This document shows positions 1-12,427 of a stretch of 64,000 nucleotides of DNA, one piece after another. Where the stretch lies: the NCBI RefSeq assembly GCF_030269925.1, contig NC_085121.1, forward strand, positions 13,719,501-13,783,500. Reading direction: 5' to 3'. Under the pieces are notes generated by a model, which saw nothing but the letters and a program-made list of their open reading frames with translations, made no database searches and had not been told where the DNA came from. The stretch's first letter is position 1. Every line of letters starts with the position of its first letter. A program made the translations under genes and the position numbers. This DNA comes from Bombyx mori. Taxonomy: Eukaryota > Arthropoda > Insecta > Lepidoptera > Bombycidae.

Positions 1-124
1 TTGTTACTATTGTTGATCGAAGAGAATTTGAAAGCGGACATCTCCATGAGATGGAAATGTCCGATCTGAAGACGCAAGCGATATCTATGGTTTCACTCGA
101 TTATGAAGAGGTTTACATCTTACG

Positions 125-470
125 CTAGAAAAATAAAAATGGGTTAAGCATGGACCCAGCCCCCTAAGAACTTCGAGCTTCACCCGCTTTGTGCAGGGAG
201 GGACGCAGTCGTGAGTTCTTATTAAGGGCGCGGTGTGCTCGGAACCATCAAGGCGGGCTTCTGGCCCGTCGATCGAGGGCACCGGTGTTCGTGTCGCCGG
301 CGGCCGCCGGTCCAGCGTCTGGGGGACTGCGGGATGGATATATGTAATGTGCTCTGCGCCAACCCTGTCATGCCGTCTCAATGGCCTCTACTGGGCTCCG
401 GCCCGGTCCGGGGTCGAGCGCCGGCTGTGAGCGGCAGGAGTTTTTGATGAGGTTCAACTCCCACATACAT
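125..470 (+). repeat. GC-rich repeat fragment, probably non-LTR retrotransposon derived
   Basis: This block is far richer in G+C than the flanking AT-rich DNA and contains short overlapping open frames on both strands without a recognisable protein domain. The abrupt change in base composition and the run of CpG-rich sequence suggest the untranslated part of a moth LINE. I cannot name the family. It is not a host exon that I can support. Confidence 0.4.
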
Positions 471-490
471 GGAATCCAGTGATTTTCTCA

Positions 491-1727
491 TGAATGAAAA
501 AAAAAGCATTTGGTACAGAAAGGAGTCATTCTTGACACGGCGTGTATAGTTTAGAGGTTCCTCACACTAGAGGTTTGGGTCACAGATCGCAGTAAACCAT
601 AGACAAGCCTTGTAAAGATATATTTTTTAAAGGGTTTTTAATTCATTATTTTTTAATTGTATTTTTAATGGGATTTCAATAAACATACTATAAATAATAA
701 TGGAACGGTCGTCTTCATAAACATTTGCTTTTCCAGAACAAAAAGAGATGTTCATGTACAAAGATGACGGAACGTTACAGATAAATATTTACATTGATTT
801 AAATAAATTGCATTTAGAATGCTATTAGCGTTTTTGCTACGCAGTATACTCGGCACTTTACCGGTTAATTAACATCTTAACGATCGCTTGTCTATGATTA
901 CATAAAGCTCCTATAACTGGATGATGATCATTAACATTTTGAAATGTTTTCTAACTTCTTCGAGATAAATTCCTGCTGTATTCCAGAGATCGTTATATGG
1001 ATATATTAAACGAAATCTAAATCGGTAAAATTGCAGAGAATTGACTATCGATAATGTAAAGTAAATCATAGTTGAAAATCCACGAAATGACCAGTGCTAC
1101 CAGCGAATAACTTATTCCGTAGGTACCAAATTAAAAGCTTAAACATCCAGTGGCGAATATTGATTTCTTAATTTAGAATTACAGTAAAATTTAGGATACA
1201 AATCGAATACTCGTGTTCTTCTTAGTTTTACTCGTAGATTCGGAGCTCACGGCTGACTTCATGGTGAATATTAACCGTAGGTCGTGGATATCTGTGATGC
1301 CAAGGGAACAGCAGAGCCGTTTCCGCTAAAGATTATTTTTATTTTTTTAAAGAGAACCCCTTGATCATCTTTAAATTCATTCAATATGGTAAGTGGCGAA
1401 AATCATTTCTAGAGTCGCATTGTGAATTTGGCACAGGGTTTCCATAGAGAAGAGTTTAATATTGATGGCGTCACGGTTAAATGGAAACTTCTTCAAATGA
1501 AAGTTATAGAAAGTATTTTCCTCTTTGCTTGTCTGCGCACACCTGGCATCTGTTGCGTGCATGACTGATGCTGATCATTTCGTAGTGTCTGCATGACCAA
1601 CATTTAGCATGATCGCACAAGTTGTGGCCACGACTCGGAAGGCAAGGTCGAATAGACGAACACAACTTTCCTTGACTTTGAATTAAAACGCGACACAGAA
1701 GCCTTGAATCTCTAAAATACATGTTAA
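491..1727. other. AT-rich intergenic stretch
   Basis: No exon, RNA gene or recognisable repeat is visible. Short open frames of 60-70 codons on the minus strand have no domain and no supporting splice sites. Confidence 0.5.
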
Positions 1728-2045
1728 TCTATACTAATATTATAAAGCTGAAGAGTTTGTTGGTTTCAACGCGCTAATCTCGGGAGCTACTGGTCTGATT
1801 TGAAAAATTATTTCAGTGTTAGATAACCCATTTATTGAGGAAGGCTCTAGACTATATAACATCACGGTAACGCCAATACAAGTGGAGCACCAATAAAGAA
1901 TGTTTCAAAATAGGGGTTTAAATAGCTCCTTAACATTCTATAATTCAAAAATATTTTCACTTTCTACGTAAATGAAGTGGGGGTAAAATTTAGCGTTATG
2001 CCAAAGTAACTATTCCACGCGTACGGAATCGCGGGCAAAAGCTAG
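1728..2045 (+). mobile_element. Non-autonomous Helitron
   Basis: Begins TCTATACTAATATTATAAAG after a host A and ends GCAAAAGCTAG before a host T, the layout of lepidopteran Helitrons (5' TC, 3' CTRR, insertion between A and T). It carries the usual internal text asking about a queried base pattern of these elements, 'ctggtctgatttgaaaaatt'. It has no coding capacity and no terminal inverted repeats. Confidence 0.75.
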
Positions 2046-3604
2046 TACGAAATAAATGTCATACGAATTGAGTTACTTCAGCAAGTTTAGCTAATGTATT
2101 CGGGTGATGTCGTATGAATATGAACGCTAGTCGTGCCGAGGCCGGCGGGTGTCGCCGAAGCTTTAGCGTCGGCGAGAATTGCGACACTGTTACATTCCTA
2201 TTTTACATAACACAGCATACTTACTAAAAAGGACATATTTCAATCACGATTCAAAATTTCAAGGTTATTAATTCAATGAAAGAATTAGTTATTTAAGTCA
2301 TGAATTATTTACTTATATTGTATTTACTGCACGTGTAGTCTTTACGAGCTTTTTTTTTATACAATGTTTGCCTCAAAATACAATTTTTGTAATTCCTTTA
2401 CATTTTCAAGGTCAATTTTCCCTTTTATTTTAAAATGAGTAACCGAAATCTTTGTTCAAGGTCTTCAAGTCGATCGATAGTCGAGTGTTGGTTGTATGAA
2501 TGTGATATGAGTCAGCTCTATTCTTGCTTAAGATAAATGTCATTTCATTGTAGTTAGACTGATCATGTTGTGTAGGAGAGCCATAGAGTTACTAGTTGTA
2601 GGTACTTATTAACTCCATGAGGAGAGCTCAATCAGGTGATAATGATGACAGCGCCATTTTGTTTTTCATAGAAGTTGTTCTATTTTCCAATAGGAAAGGT
2701 AAAGGTATCACACCATAGAGCCTAACCTTTTATATATTCTGTTAATTAAAAAATAATATTGAGTGAAAATTATATGGATGAAATGAAGAGAAGTTTGTTA
2801 ATTTGAGACCGTAATCAATTAGGAATAAATTAAATGAAATAAAGTGAGATGAAATGAAATAAAGTCTCAGTAAAATGGTGGTTATTCACAGATTTTAGTG
2901 GACTTTTTGGAATAACCCGAGCAGCCACATCCAGCGACCGTTTTATTATCTCACGTTCATTTGAACGCAATAGAAAAACAATGTATGGCAGAAAAAAATA
3001 TTGAAAACAAACAAGCAACAAAGAGAACAGAACGCTACTGAAAACAAATACTAAAATTATGTAAAAACCCACGGCTGTTAAATTTGTGTTTTATAGGACG
3101 CCACCAAGTAAATGTTGTGACGGTTTTTTATGACTACTTTTTATCCCGTAACTGTATAAGCGATCTGGTTACAGTTTTCGTACAGTCCTTATTGTATATC
3201 GATCGATAGTGCAGCAGGAAAGTACCTAACGTGATTATATATCTATCACTTAGACCAATCTTTCCAAGCAGCCTTGTAAAATCAAATCAATTCATCTAAA
3301 GTCTCATTATTCTAGCTCAATTTATAATTAAGCCACGATTAAAGAATTATTTAAATTAATTTCATTTAAAATTTTAAACTTGCAAAATAAAACTTGCTTA
3401 TAATTTGTGCTAATTTAATTAATGAGTTGCGTAATGTTCGCGAATGTCTTGGATCGAATTCAATTGTCTAATATAACAAAACAGTAATTATGTTAAAATG
3501 TAATTCTTAAGTCAAGTGTATTCTTTATAATTTTAGGGTTAACACATAAAATAAAAGTCTTTTTATTTATTTATTTTCACGAGATCTACATAGATAAATA
3601 ATAC
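2046..3604. other. AT-rich intergenic stretch
   Basis: No supported gene. Around 2826-2925 there is a run of atgaaat-like simple sequence followed by a phrase (tctcagtaaaatggtggtta) that recurs near 39505, so part of this is a dispersed repeat of unknown family. Confidence 0.4.
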
Positions 3605-4044
3605 TTTTTTTTTTTTTATTGCTTAGATGTGTGGACGAGCTCACAGCCCACCTGGTGTTAAGTGGTTACTGGAGCCCATAGACATCTACAACGTAAATGC
3701 GCCGCACACCTTGAGATATAGTTCTAAGGTCTCAGTATAGTCACAACGGCTGCCCCACCCTTCAAACCGAAACGCATTACTGCTTCACGGCAGAAATAGG
3801 CGGGGCGGTGGTACCTACCCGTGCGGACTCACAAGAGGTCCTACCACCAGTAATTACGCAAATTATAATTTTGCGGGTTTGATTTTTATTGCACGATGTT
3901 ATTCCTTCACCGTGGAAGTCAATCGTGAACATTTGTTGAGTACGTATTTCATTAGAAAAATTGGTACCCGCGAGCGAGATTCGAACACCAGTGCATCGCT
4001 ATATACGAATGCACCGGACGTCTTATCCTTTAGGCCACGACGAC
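3605..4044 (-). repeat. Bm1-type SINE, near full length
   Basis: Read on the minus strand it starts with a tRNA-like head (A-box-like TGGCCTAAAGGATAAGACG and B-box-like GGTGTTCGAATC, seen reversed near 3985-4040) and ends in a poly-A tail (poly-T at 3607-3619). The body contains the phrases common to all copies in this window. Known biology: Bm1 is a tRNA-derived SINE of Bombyx, transcribed by RNA polymerase III and mobilised by LINE enzymes. Confidence 0.85.
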
Positions 4045-5185
4045 TTCAAACTTCATAGACAATAGTCTATGGCCGTCGCCCTTATTAAAAAAATTATAAA
4101 TGCTGTCGATACTCCAAATCAAGGTACAAGGAATTAGGGATGTGGCGACAAAGACATAAATGGGTCTGAAAACCGTTGACAATGATTTAGAAAAACTAAA
4201 ACGTTCTTTGTTTCAAATCTGTATTTAAGTCTAAATCTTCTACTATTAGTGGTAGTCTAAGGGGCTATTTCAACTATTTCATCACACGCAGGCCTGGTTG
4301 GTAAGCTCACAAGGCTTAACCTGAGACAAAGTCAGCCTTGTTTAAAAACATCACTAGAAGAAAATAAAGAACATGCAGTACCTGTAATATTAGGTATATT
4401 ATAGCAACATGTTTTTTTTTTATTTCGCATCGACAGTCATTTTTAAGCACAACCGAAAAAGCAGCAGACATTTGAAGCAGTAAGTATTCGAATTCGATCC
4501 TCGAATACAAACTTCAACGCATTCATCATATAGTCAATTCATTACATATTCATTAGTATTAAGACTAAAATAATTTTAGTTGACAAAAGTCAATAGGTTA
4601 AATTACATAAATTTCATTTAACCGACAACCCTAATAATAAATGTAATGTATCCCACGCACCTCTTTGTAATATCAGACAGCTAACGCGTTCGCTGACGAG
4701 GCCGTTCACATTGCTTCGTATAATACGTAATTTTAGTAAAAATTCGTAAAACAAAATTCATCTAATGATTTAACACAAAAAAAATTTAAATATACGATTA
4801 TTTGAATTCTCTTTGAGTATCTCTTTTTTTTATTTAGGCATAGCTTTTTTGTTTGCTTCTGATCCTAATCTCAGTCCTGCGTAACATTATATTCTGTCTG
4901 CTACCATTATTAGTGCAACCAAAAATATCTTAGATATGCTTTTTTTCTTGTGTATTTTCTTTGTTATTACTTATTACTTTGTTGCTACAGCTGAACGAGA
5001 AAATATCATTTAACTCACCGTAACTAATTTCATCAGCAAAGAGAATGTGTTCTACTTTATCACGAGTCCTGGTGATAAGGAATTGTGCGCCTTCATGGTC
5101 ACAAAGAAACCATGTTGTATCGATGGCCAAAGACCGCCCCGCTCCTTAAGATAATGCCATTATACTTATCTACCATCCAAAATAA
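4045..5185. other. AT-rich intergenic stretch
   Basis: No gene, RNA or clear repeat seen. Small minus-strand open frames at 4316-4510 and 4930-5130 have no recognisable domain. Confidence 0.5.
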
Positions 5186-5483
5186 TCTAGACATATAAAT
5201 AAAATCGGAATGTCTGTTTGTAATATTGAAATAACCGCTTTTTACTACATGCATATGAATATACATACGCTACATACACCGAAATAACATTTCTTACAAT
5301 TTTGGTCTGTCTGTCTGTTTGTTCCAGCTAATCTCTGGAACGGCTGGACCGATTTTGACGATACTTTCACTGATAGGTAGCTGATAATATAAGGAGTAAC
5401 TTAGGCTTTAGGTAAAATCTCGGGACTCAGCTATCAATAATAAAATTGAATGTTTCCGAAGCGAAGCGAGGGCGGGTCGCTAG
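5186..5483 (+). mobile_element. Non-autonomous Helitron
   Basis: Starts TCTAGACATATAAATAAAA, contains 'ctggaacggctggaccgatt', and ends with GCGAAGCGAGGGCGGGTCGC then TAG. The same 3' end occurs at 17850-17874, so the two share a Helitron 3' end. Non-coding. Confidence 0.75.
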
Positions 5484-5705
5484 TAATAAATACAAGTCAA
5501 TTATCATTCATACATCATACCCCTCGAGTACTAGCGTTTAAAAACCAAACGAAACGAAAAAAGTAGGCCGGCATTCGTTCATGATGAATATAACTTTCGT
5601 TATTGCAAGACCTATCGCTAATTGACTCTACACGATTGCTCAAGTAATCGGTACTAGATCATAAATTAAAACGTTTTAATTTTAACATAACCCGTTTAAA
5701 ACTAT

Positions 5706-5836
5706 CACGGCACACATCACACAACGGCTGCCCCAGCCTTCAAACCGAAAGCATTCACAGCAAAAACAGGCAGGATGGTGGTACCTACACGGGCGGATTC
5801 ATAAGACGTCCTACCACCAGTAAATGTCCCAAGAGT
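5706..5836 (-). repeat. Bm1-type SINE, internal fragment
   Basis: Diverged central part of the SINE (ggtggtacctac ... cctaccaccagta) without tRNA head or poly-A tail. Confidence 0.75.
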
Positions 5837-7133
5837 GGCGGTATTTATATTGTATTATTACCTCTGATGACCACTTGCAACTAAGTAGTCAATGCTCTCA
5901 TTCACCCGTCTGTTCAATAATAATAATAAAAAAAACATTAGAATTAGGTATACTTAATGTACTTTAAAGACAGAAGATAGTATCGTTTCGTATGAATTTC
6001 TTGATGTGACGTTTCCAACGACAATGACGAAGATTTCTTCTAAATGTCCAATTCCAAGCGATGACTAACAATTTGGGATTTTTAAAATAATCGTTTTTGT
6101 GATTAGAGCTTAGAACGAAGCAAACAAAAAACATAAATATTTGACTCATACTAAACGAGCTATCCAAACAAATACCATTCTGTTAATCAGAGCTTAAACT
6201 AATCAAAAGTATACACACACACGTAGCCACCACGTTCCAGTGTATCGGTTATGGTCAATTTACGAATTCTCCTCGTGTCGACCCAAGGCCATTCGTGTAC
6301 CAACATCGGCGGTGGTGTTTACAAATTGACGTTAAAGTCTCGATCAGTTATTCAGCGCGGCACGGTGCAGATGCTCAATATTAGGCAATTCGCGATCAAT
6401 TGCAACACTAAACCGTTTGCATACAATCCCTTGGTATTTATAGGGTTGAACACGAAAATTTTACGTTCTCAAATGTCAGTCAATAAAAAAGACGCTTTTG
6501 CATTTTGCCCAACAATATACTCAATTCCAGGACTAGTATGAACCGGGAGTAATAATTAATCAATAATTATTTAACGAAATTGTAATATATTTTTTTTTAT
6601 GGCATCAACATGAATCTGCATCAAGAAAAAGAGTGATGAACTTGAAATCTGTAGCCCTTTAAAATAGACGTTGATAATTTTTAATTTGATTCTGATTGAT
6701 TTCTATTATTACCTTATACATTAAAACAACTCTTTTCTTCGGTTTAGAATATTAAAAATTGTTCACAGCCCTATTCGGCTATCGATTTTACAGCAACGCT
6801 CGACTTAATGATTGCATTTGCAAGATTTATGCTTGTATTGAGATTTACGAATACCATGGATCCAACATTATATTCAAAGAGCCTTCGTTCACTAGTTTTG
6901 TAGATATGCCTATGCTATATATTAGGTATATCAAATATCAAAGCCAATTTGATTCCTTCGCTCATAAAGAGTTAAATGTATAGTAAATTTATAAAACTAA
7001 CGTAAAGTATATGTTTAACGGTAACTTCGGATGCTTATCTCCGGGTTAAGTCTAAATAATGTTACAGTTTACCATAAGTGCGTTAAGTCTATAGGAGATC
7101 AAAAATTTTCCAACGGGAAGAGACTTCGAGATA
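5837..7133. other. Intergenic, with two unsupported plus-strand open frames
   Basis: Open frames at 6251-6541 (96 codons) and 6759-6983 (74 codons) begin with ATG, but show no domain, no repeated codon pattern and no matching splice signals. I do not call them genes. Confidence 0.4.
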
Positions 7134-7386
7134 TTTTTTTATTTTATTGCTTACATGTGTGGACGAGCTCACAGTCCACCTGGTGTTAAGTGGTTACTGG
7201 AACCCATAGACATCTACAACGTAAATGCGCCACCCACTTTGAGACATAAGTTTTAAGGTCTCAAGTATAGTTACAGCGGCTGTCCCACCTTTCAAACCGA
7301 AACGCATTACTGCTTCACGGCAGAAATAAGCAGGGTGGTGGTACCTACCCGCGCGGACTCTCAAGTGATCCTACCACCAGTAAATA
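7134..7386 (-). repeat. Bm1-type SINE, 3' half
   Basis: Poly-A tail end (T-rich at 7134-7150) and body up to the 'ctaccaccagta' phrase; the tRNA head is missing (5'-truncated copy). Confidence 0.85.
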
Positions 7387-8124
7387 TGCCTTAAATATGC
7401 CTATGTTTTCTTCGATCTTCACGATTCTTGGACATAATCAAAACTGATTGTACGATTTAATCTGTAATTAAGTTTCAACACCTTAGTCTATCGTGACCAT
7501 TAAAATTCCGAAGCACTCGACACATCGGAAACAATAAAGTGAAAATTATAAACGGGAGATTAATCCTATACAGTAGTTTTAATTGATATGGAATATAGTT
7601 CAAAAATACGTGATTCACGTTGGATATTCCACCGCTCTTGCTAAGGCAGATGTTAGCAAAGTCTAACTCTAACAAGCAACTCAGACCGAATTAATATCAG
7701 CTCATAACACTACCTATTGATTTTCAGTAAAACGGATAATATATTCATCAGTAAACACAAAGTATAATCTTATTCCAATTCACACTTTCCTTAAACGATA
7801 AAAATTCTATCAGTGTTTTTTATTCTAGGCTATGAATAATTCTAATGCATCAACAGATCAGGAAAAATAAATTAATACTTTATCACACCTTCCTCTTTGG
7901 AGACTATTTATTATTTTAAGAGGCTCTCGTTTGACTCACGAGGGTTTTCCATCAAGGATCTTGTTTCCAAACTAGTATTTCCTGTAGAGACTACATAAAT
8001 AAAAACACAAAACCACAAAACGTCATAACATTGGACTAATATCATACATATAGAACTACTTAGATCAGATTAAAACTATTTTTAAATTAATAAGCACTAT
8101 AAATACTATCGGAGACTATACCTA
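7387..8124. other. AT-rich intergenic stretch
   Basis: Nothing recognisable. A 66-codon minus-strand frame at 7475-7675 has no domain. Confidence 0.45.
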
Positions 8125-8276
8125 TGCAACATGAATACTGCCAGTCACCTTGAAATATGAGTTCTAAACTGAAACGCATTACTGTTTCACGGCAAAAATA
8201 GACTAGGTGGTGGTACCTATTCGTGCGGACTCATAAAACCTCCTACTACTAGTAATTACGCAAATTATAATTTTAC
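8125..8276 (-). repeat. Bm1-type SINE, decayed fragment
   Basis: Contains diverged 'ttgaaatatgagttcta', 'cgcattactg' and 'gcaaattataattt' blocks with an internal deletion. Clearly older than the other copies. Confidence 0.7.
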
Positions 8277-9230
8277 GGATTTTCATATCAAATATTTGTT
8301 TAATTTTTATAAGAAAACTACAATATGATTTTTCCGTAAAGCATAATTAGTATAGGGGCGCCATCTAGTATCAGGCAAATGCGACTGCTTCATAGCATAT
8401 AATATTAAGAATATCGAGAAACATTCACAATACGGCCTCTAAATAAATTATATGGTACGGATTGGTATTCTAATCCCGCCTGTTTTAGTCACGAAGCAAA
8501 AACTCGTTCCGATTTGAAGGGTAGGATAGCCGTAAATCTAATACAGTTAAAACTTTGATCTCATAGCGGACAAAGCATTTGATATGTGTCCATGGGCAAA
8601 TACGACGGGAGCTTCGTCTGCGCATTTGCATTAATTAAAAGGGAAAGAACGATATTTATTGCAAATGCGGAAATACGTAGGGATATGTTTGAAACTGGAA
8701 GCTATCTACTACGTTATAAGAAACTGTACGGCTTGCTCCGTACATGACCTCATCTAAGACTGCCTTTCACTCAATACAAAGCAGTAAAACAAAACGCATG
8801 ACCATTGCGGTTCACTAGTCTCACACCGAACACAACATTTTCTCTGCACCGCGAATTTTGCTCACGTTATTTTTCAGGACTTTTTTTTGTTTTTTTTTAC
8901 GTAGCAGCGATCGGCAAATTGAGTTTCCGGCTCTTCTAATGGAAGCAATATCTCCTTAGACAGCAGACCATAAACACTGCTGTCTATGTTGAAACAAAAT
9001 TAAGATAGAACTATCTATTGCTTTAATATAGGCAGAATATTGTATTTTCTTCGTTTTTCGCGAATGGTAGAGGCAATTACACGCGTTGAATATTCGAAAT
9101 CTGGAAAATAATAAAAATATAATGTCATCAAAAGGCAAGCTTAAACCATAAAAGTTAATTTAATTTTTGGAAGAATAGTTGTACTACATACCTTAACTTT
9201 TACCTTTTTTGTTTGTTTCCTACCTAACAC
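8277..9230. other. Intergenic stretch
   Basis: No gene or repeat that I can support. Confidence 0.45.
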
Positions 9231-9395
9231 CTAACACGAACCCTAGTAAGAGAGAATCGCAGAATCGACCACTGGATCGGAAACGCGACCCACTGAGAAG
9301 ATCCGGAGAAGATCAGTGGGCTGTGTCTGAGGGTAAATTTACTCGTCGAGCCCTTCGTCGCAAGCGACGGGTTCGACAAGAACGATGACCGGTAC
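9231..9395 (+). repeat. Non-LTR retrotransposon tail (family with 'cgacccactgagaagatcc')
   Basis: Shares phrases such as cgacccactgagaagatcc, gtgggctgtgtct and 'gtcgcaagcgacgggttcga' with copies near 24.7, 25.9, 42.0 and 54.8 kb. The repeated end and variable 5' truncation suggest a LINE 3' region; I do not assign a family name. Confidence 0.65.
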
Positions 9396-10496
9396 TTTTA
9401 CTACATTTAAATGTTTGTTGGTTTCAAATATTCGAAAAATGCTATTCAATAACAATACAAAAAAAAATCCTTGTCTATGAAATATCAAGTAATAGGTACA
9501 TACTCGAAGTATTTCCTATTTACATAAAATTCAAAAAGGTCTTTGTAATGCTAAACCAGTTCCCATTTCGGTTCAACAAGATCGCATCTTAGAAGATTAC
9601 TTTGAACTGGCGATTTAGTTTTTACAGTAAATGTCAATGAACCCTGTGTAAACCGAGTACACTCGCACATCATTGTTACTATTATTGTTAGATATTTAGG
9701 GTTTATTTTTCTTCAAATAATCCAGATGATAATTATCTTATTATATATAATTCTTTTATCCGTGTGCATGTTTGTGAACTCCTCCTAAACGGCTTGATCA
9801 TATATTTTTTGAGCTTATTCTTGTGGATTCAAGAATGGTTTAGATTTACAAATCGGTCTACTGTAAAGAAAAAATAATTAATATTTTACAGGTTTTAAAA
9901 AGATGAAATTTTTGTATTTAAGACGTGTGTACAAGACAACGTCTACCGGGTTCGCTAACAGACTGGATAAGATTAAATTAAACCCAAAAAATATTATGAA
10001 ACAATTTAACTGGTTAAATATTCTCTCATTTTCAAAATTAGTGGTATGATGCACTTGATAGATAAGTTTTACGTGATGACTGCAAATAATTGCAATGTAC
10101 ACACATGAAATTTGTTTTCTTTTTTTTTAAAACAAAATGTTAATACTTAAATAATAAGTTTTCGAAACTTCTTGTTTAGAAACATCATTTTTCAATAATT
10201 TTGTGTAAACAATAATTTTAATTTTAAAATACTTTTGTTATGTAATTTTACTTTTGGCATTTTAGTACTGTAGGCATTCAAATATACTCACAAATCCTAC
10301 TCTACTTAACCCTCGAAAGAAGATCTGTCCATAGTACTCCATTTTATTTTGGATTTTAAGCGTGGACAAAGACATTTAGTACTATTAACAATAGACCAAC
10401 ATGAATCAAAAATTTATCATTCTGGTATAAAATGAGATTTTCTTCACATTATTTCTATATTATGTGTGATTATCGTTTGTCATATATCATCAAGTA
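9396..10496. other. AT-rich intergenic stretch
   Basis: Nothing recognisable beyond simple A/T-rich sequence. Confidence 0.45.
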
Positions 10497-10731
10497 ATCC
10501 ACATATATCGAGAAGTAAAAGGCTATTTGTTTTAAGTGGCATTTTTGCAACTTTGTACAAGAGCCATTTTAAGTTTAAAGTTTGAAAAAATATCATAACA
10601 AAAAAACTTCTTCAACTATTTGAATGGGGTTAACTTAATTGAAGTTCAATTAAAAACATCGGATTGTTGATGCTAATACCAATTAAAACGGACCTTTAAT
10701 TACAAAGATGAATATCGCGTATTAAGCGAAA
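10497..10731. repeat. Dispersed repeat, first copy
   Basis: The blocks 'atatcgagaagtaaaaggct', 'gagccattttaagtttaa' and 'tttaattacaaagatgaat' recur in the same order at 12428-13006. In that second copy the middle is replaced by a foldback element. Family unknown. Confidence 0.6.
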
Positions 10732-10734
10732 TGC

Positions 10735-10776
10735 CAAAGCGCTTAAACCAAAGCGCTTAAACCAAAGCGCTTAAAC
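10735..10776. repeat. 14-bp tandem repeat, three units
   Basis: Three perfect copies of caaagcgcttaaac in a row, directly after the dispersed repeat. Each unit contains the palindrome aagcgctt. Confidence 0.9.
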
Positions 10777-10799
10777 CAAACAGCCATTCAACCCTCGAT

Positions 10800-11060
10800 T
10801 CTTCTTCTTCTTAGTCGAATACTTCATTGCTGAAAGTCGTATCCTTGAAAGCCCTTCGTGGCTCTTTGTACCCTCAGCTTCCATTTGCTTCGGTTTTCGG
10901 CTTCTCTCAGGGCGTTCGCAACAGAAAGTCCAGTGAGCGCAGTTATCTGATCCGACCAACGGTTTGGTGGCCGGCCGACGGGTCTTTTCCCTTCTACCTT
11001 GAACCTTCTGGTAGCAAATCGTCGACAGTCTCGTTTCTATACGAAGTTGCTCGAGGACAG
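10800..11060 (-). pseudogene. Non-LTR reverse transcriptase C-terminal remnant
   Basis: On the minus strand the stretch near 10850-10985 reads as GRPPNRWSDQI followed by LSVANALREAENRSKWK. This GRPxxRWSDQ...W pattern is typical of the extreme C-terminus of LINE polyproteins in moths. The reading frame breaks on both sides and no catalytic motif remains, so it is a dead 3' fragment. Confidence 0.65.
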
Positions 11061-11372
11061 ATTTGTTTGTTCTCTCAACCCTCCATACGATAACTTAATG
11101 TATGTATAAAAACACTCAAACTTGTCAATGAAATACGTGTATTACACAAACTTACTGGCTTTCGTTCAAATATTTGGTAACCGACAATCGTGCTGAATTT
11201 CATGCTTCGTAAATACAAGTTATGGATTTCGTAACCGTCCACCCAATAAATTGACAATTGATAAATAAAACGATTGCAGTATTTGCCAAGCGTCAAGCCA
11301 AACTTTTGGACCAATCGATAAATAATTTGATGCTAATTAAAAGTTGTTGAACAGCTATCATCAGAATATAAA

Positions 11373-11800
11373 TAGCAAGCGACCCGTTCGGGCTCAGCTC
11401 GGGTCTTTAACAAAAATTTCAGTGGTTTTTTTTTTTTTAATAAAATAACACTTATTGCGCCTTAACTATAATAGTTACACATATGCTGTCGCGACACTTT
11501 TTGTAAATAATAATGTGTTCTATAAAGTCGTAGTAGGTACATTATTTTATTCTCTCATCAATAGTTTTCGCAGGGCACGCGATGTAAAAAATATTTTAGG
11601 TAATTTTTTTACAGCTTGGGTCACATTATTGGAGTTTTAGAAAGGATCCGTAATTTTTTTCAAAAAAGATTATAGCCTATGTCACTAAGGAATAGTGTAG
11701 CTTCCAAACAGTGAAAGAATTTTTCAAATCGCTTCAGTAGTTTCGAAGCCTATTCAATACAAACAAACAAATCTTTCCTCTTTATAATATTAGTATATAT
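11373..11800 (-). mobile_element. Non-autonomous Helitron (reverse)
   Basis: Reverse complement begins TATATACTAATATTATAAAG with 'aggaaagatttgtttg' and contains 'cgaaactactgaagcgatt'; it ends ...GGGTCGCTTGCTA, a decayed form of the GGGTCGCTAG end. Boundaries are approximate. Confidence 0.65.
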
Positions 11801-11875
11801 TAGCTTGATTTTTTTTGTCATAGGCCTAATCATCTAAGCGTAGAACGAACATACCCTAACTTTCTTGTTTAATTT

Positions 11876-12370
11876 CCTAGTCGTATGAAAGAGCTCACGC
11901 CCCACCTGATGTTAAGTGGTTAACGGAGCCCATAGATATATCACAACGTAAATACCTTCGTACATCTTCAGAATTAATATTATTAGTATATTATTATAAT
12001 TAATTTTATTATATAATATTTAGGGGTACGCAGCGGCTTGGCTCTGTCCCTGGCGTTGCTGAAGTCCATGGGCGACGGTAGCCACTCACCATCAGGTGGG
12101 CCGTATGCTCGTCTGCCTACAAGGGCAATAAAATAATAATAATAACTAAGTTTCAATAGCTAATTACGCAAATTATAATTTAAGCGGGTTTGATTTTTAT
12201 TACACGATGTTATTCCTTTATCGTTGAGCATAGATTAAGCAAATATGTATTTCAATAAAAAAAATTGGTACCCGTCTGTAGGATGTAAACACTTGCATGT
12301 TCGCATCGCTATAAACGAGTGAGTATACGAAAGTCTTATTCTTTAGACGATCAAAACTTCAAATCCACTG
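11876..12370 (-). repeat. Bm1-type SINE split by another repeat
   Basis: The poly-A-side part lies at 11876-11960 and the tRNA-head side at 12157-12370. The sequence between them includes a different repeat tail (12024-12135). The tRNA-like region is badly decayed. This looks like an old SINE that took a later insertion. Confidence 0.65.
12024..12135 (+). repeat. LINE/SINE tail (family with 'caccatcaggtgggccgtat')
   Basis: Carries gcagcggcttggctctg, caccatcaggtgggccgtat and gctcgtctgcctac followed by an (aat)n tail. Related pieces occur at 14526, 36711 (reverse) and 48635/49224. Confidence 0.7.
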
Positions 12371-12427
12371 CTAAATATATTAGTTACCAAACTTGATATG
12401 CGTAGATATTGTACAAGTTCAAGAATC

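Noticed and set aside
6251..6541. 96-codon ATG frame in the left intergenic region
   Set aside because: No domain, no supporting splice or poly-A signals, and length within chance range.
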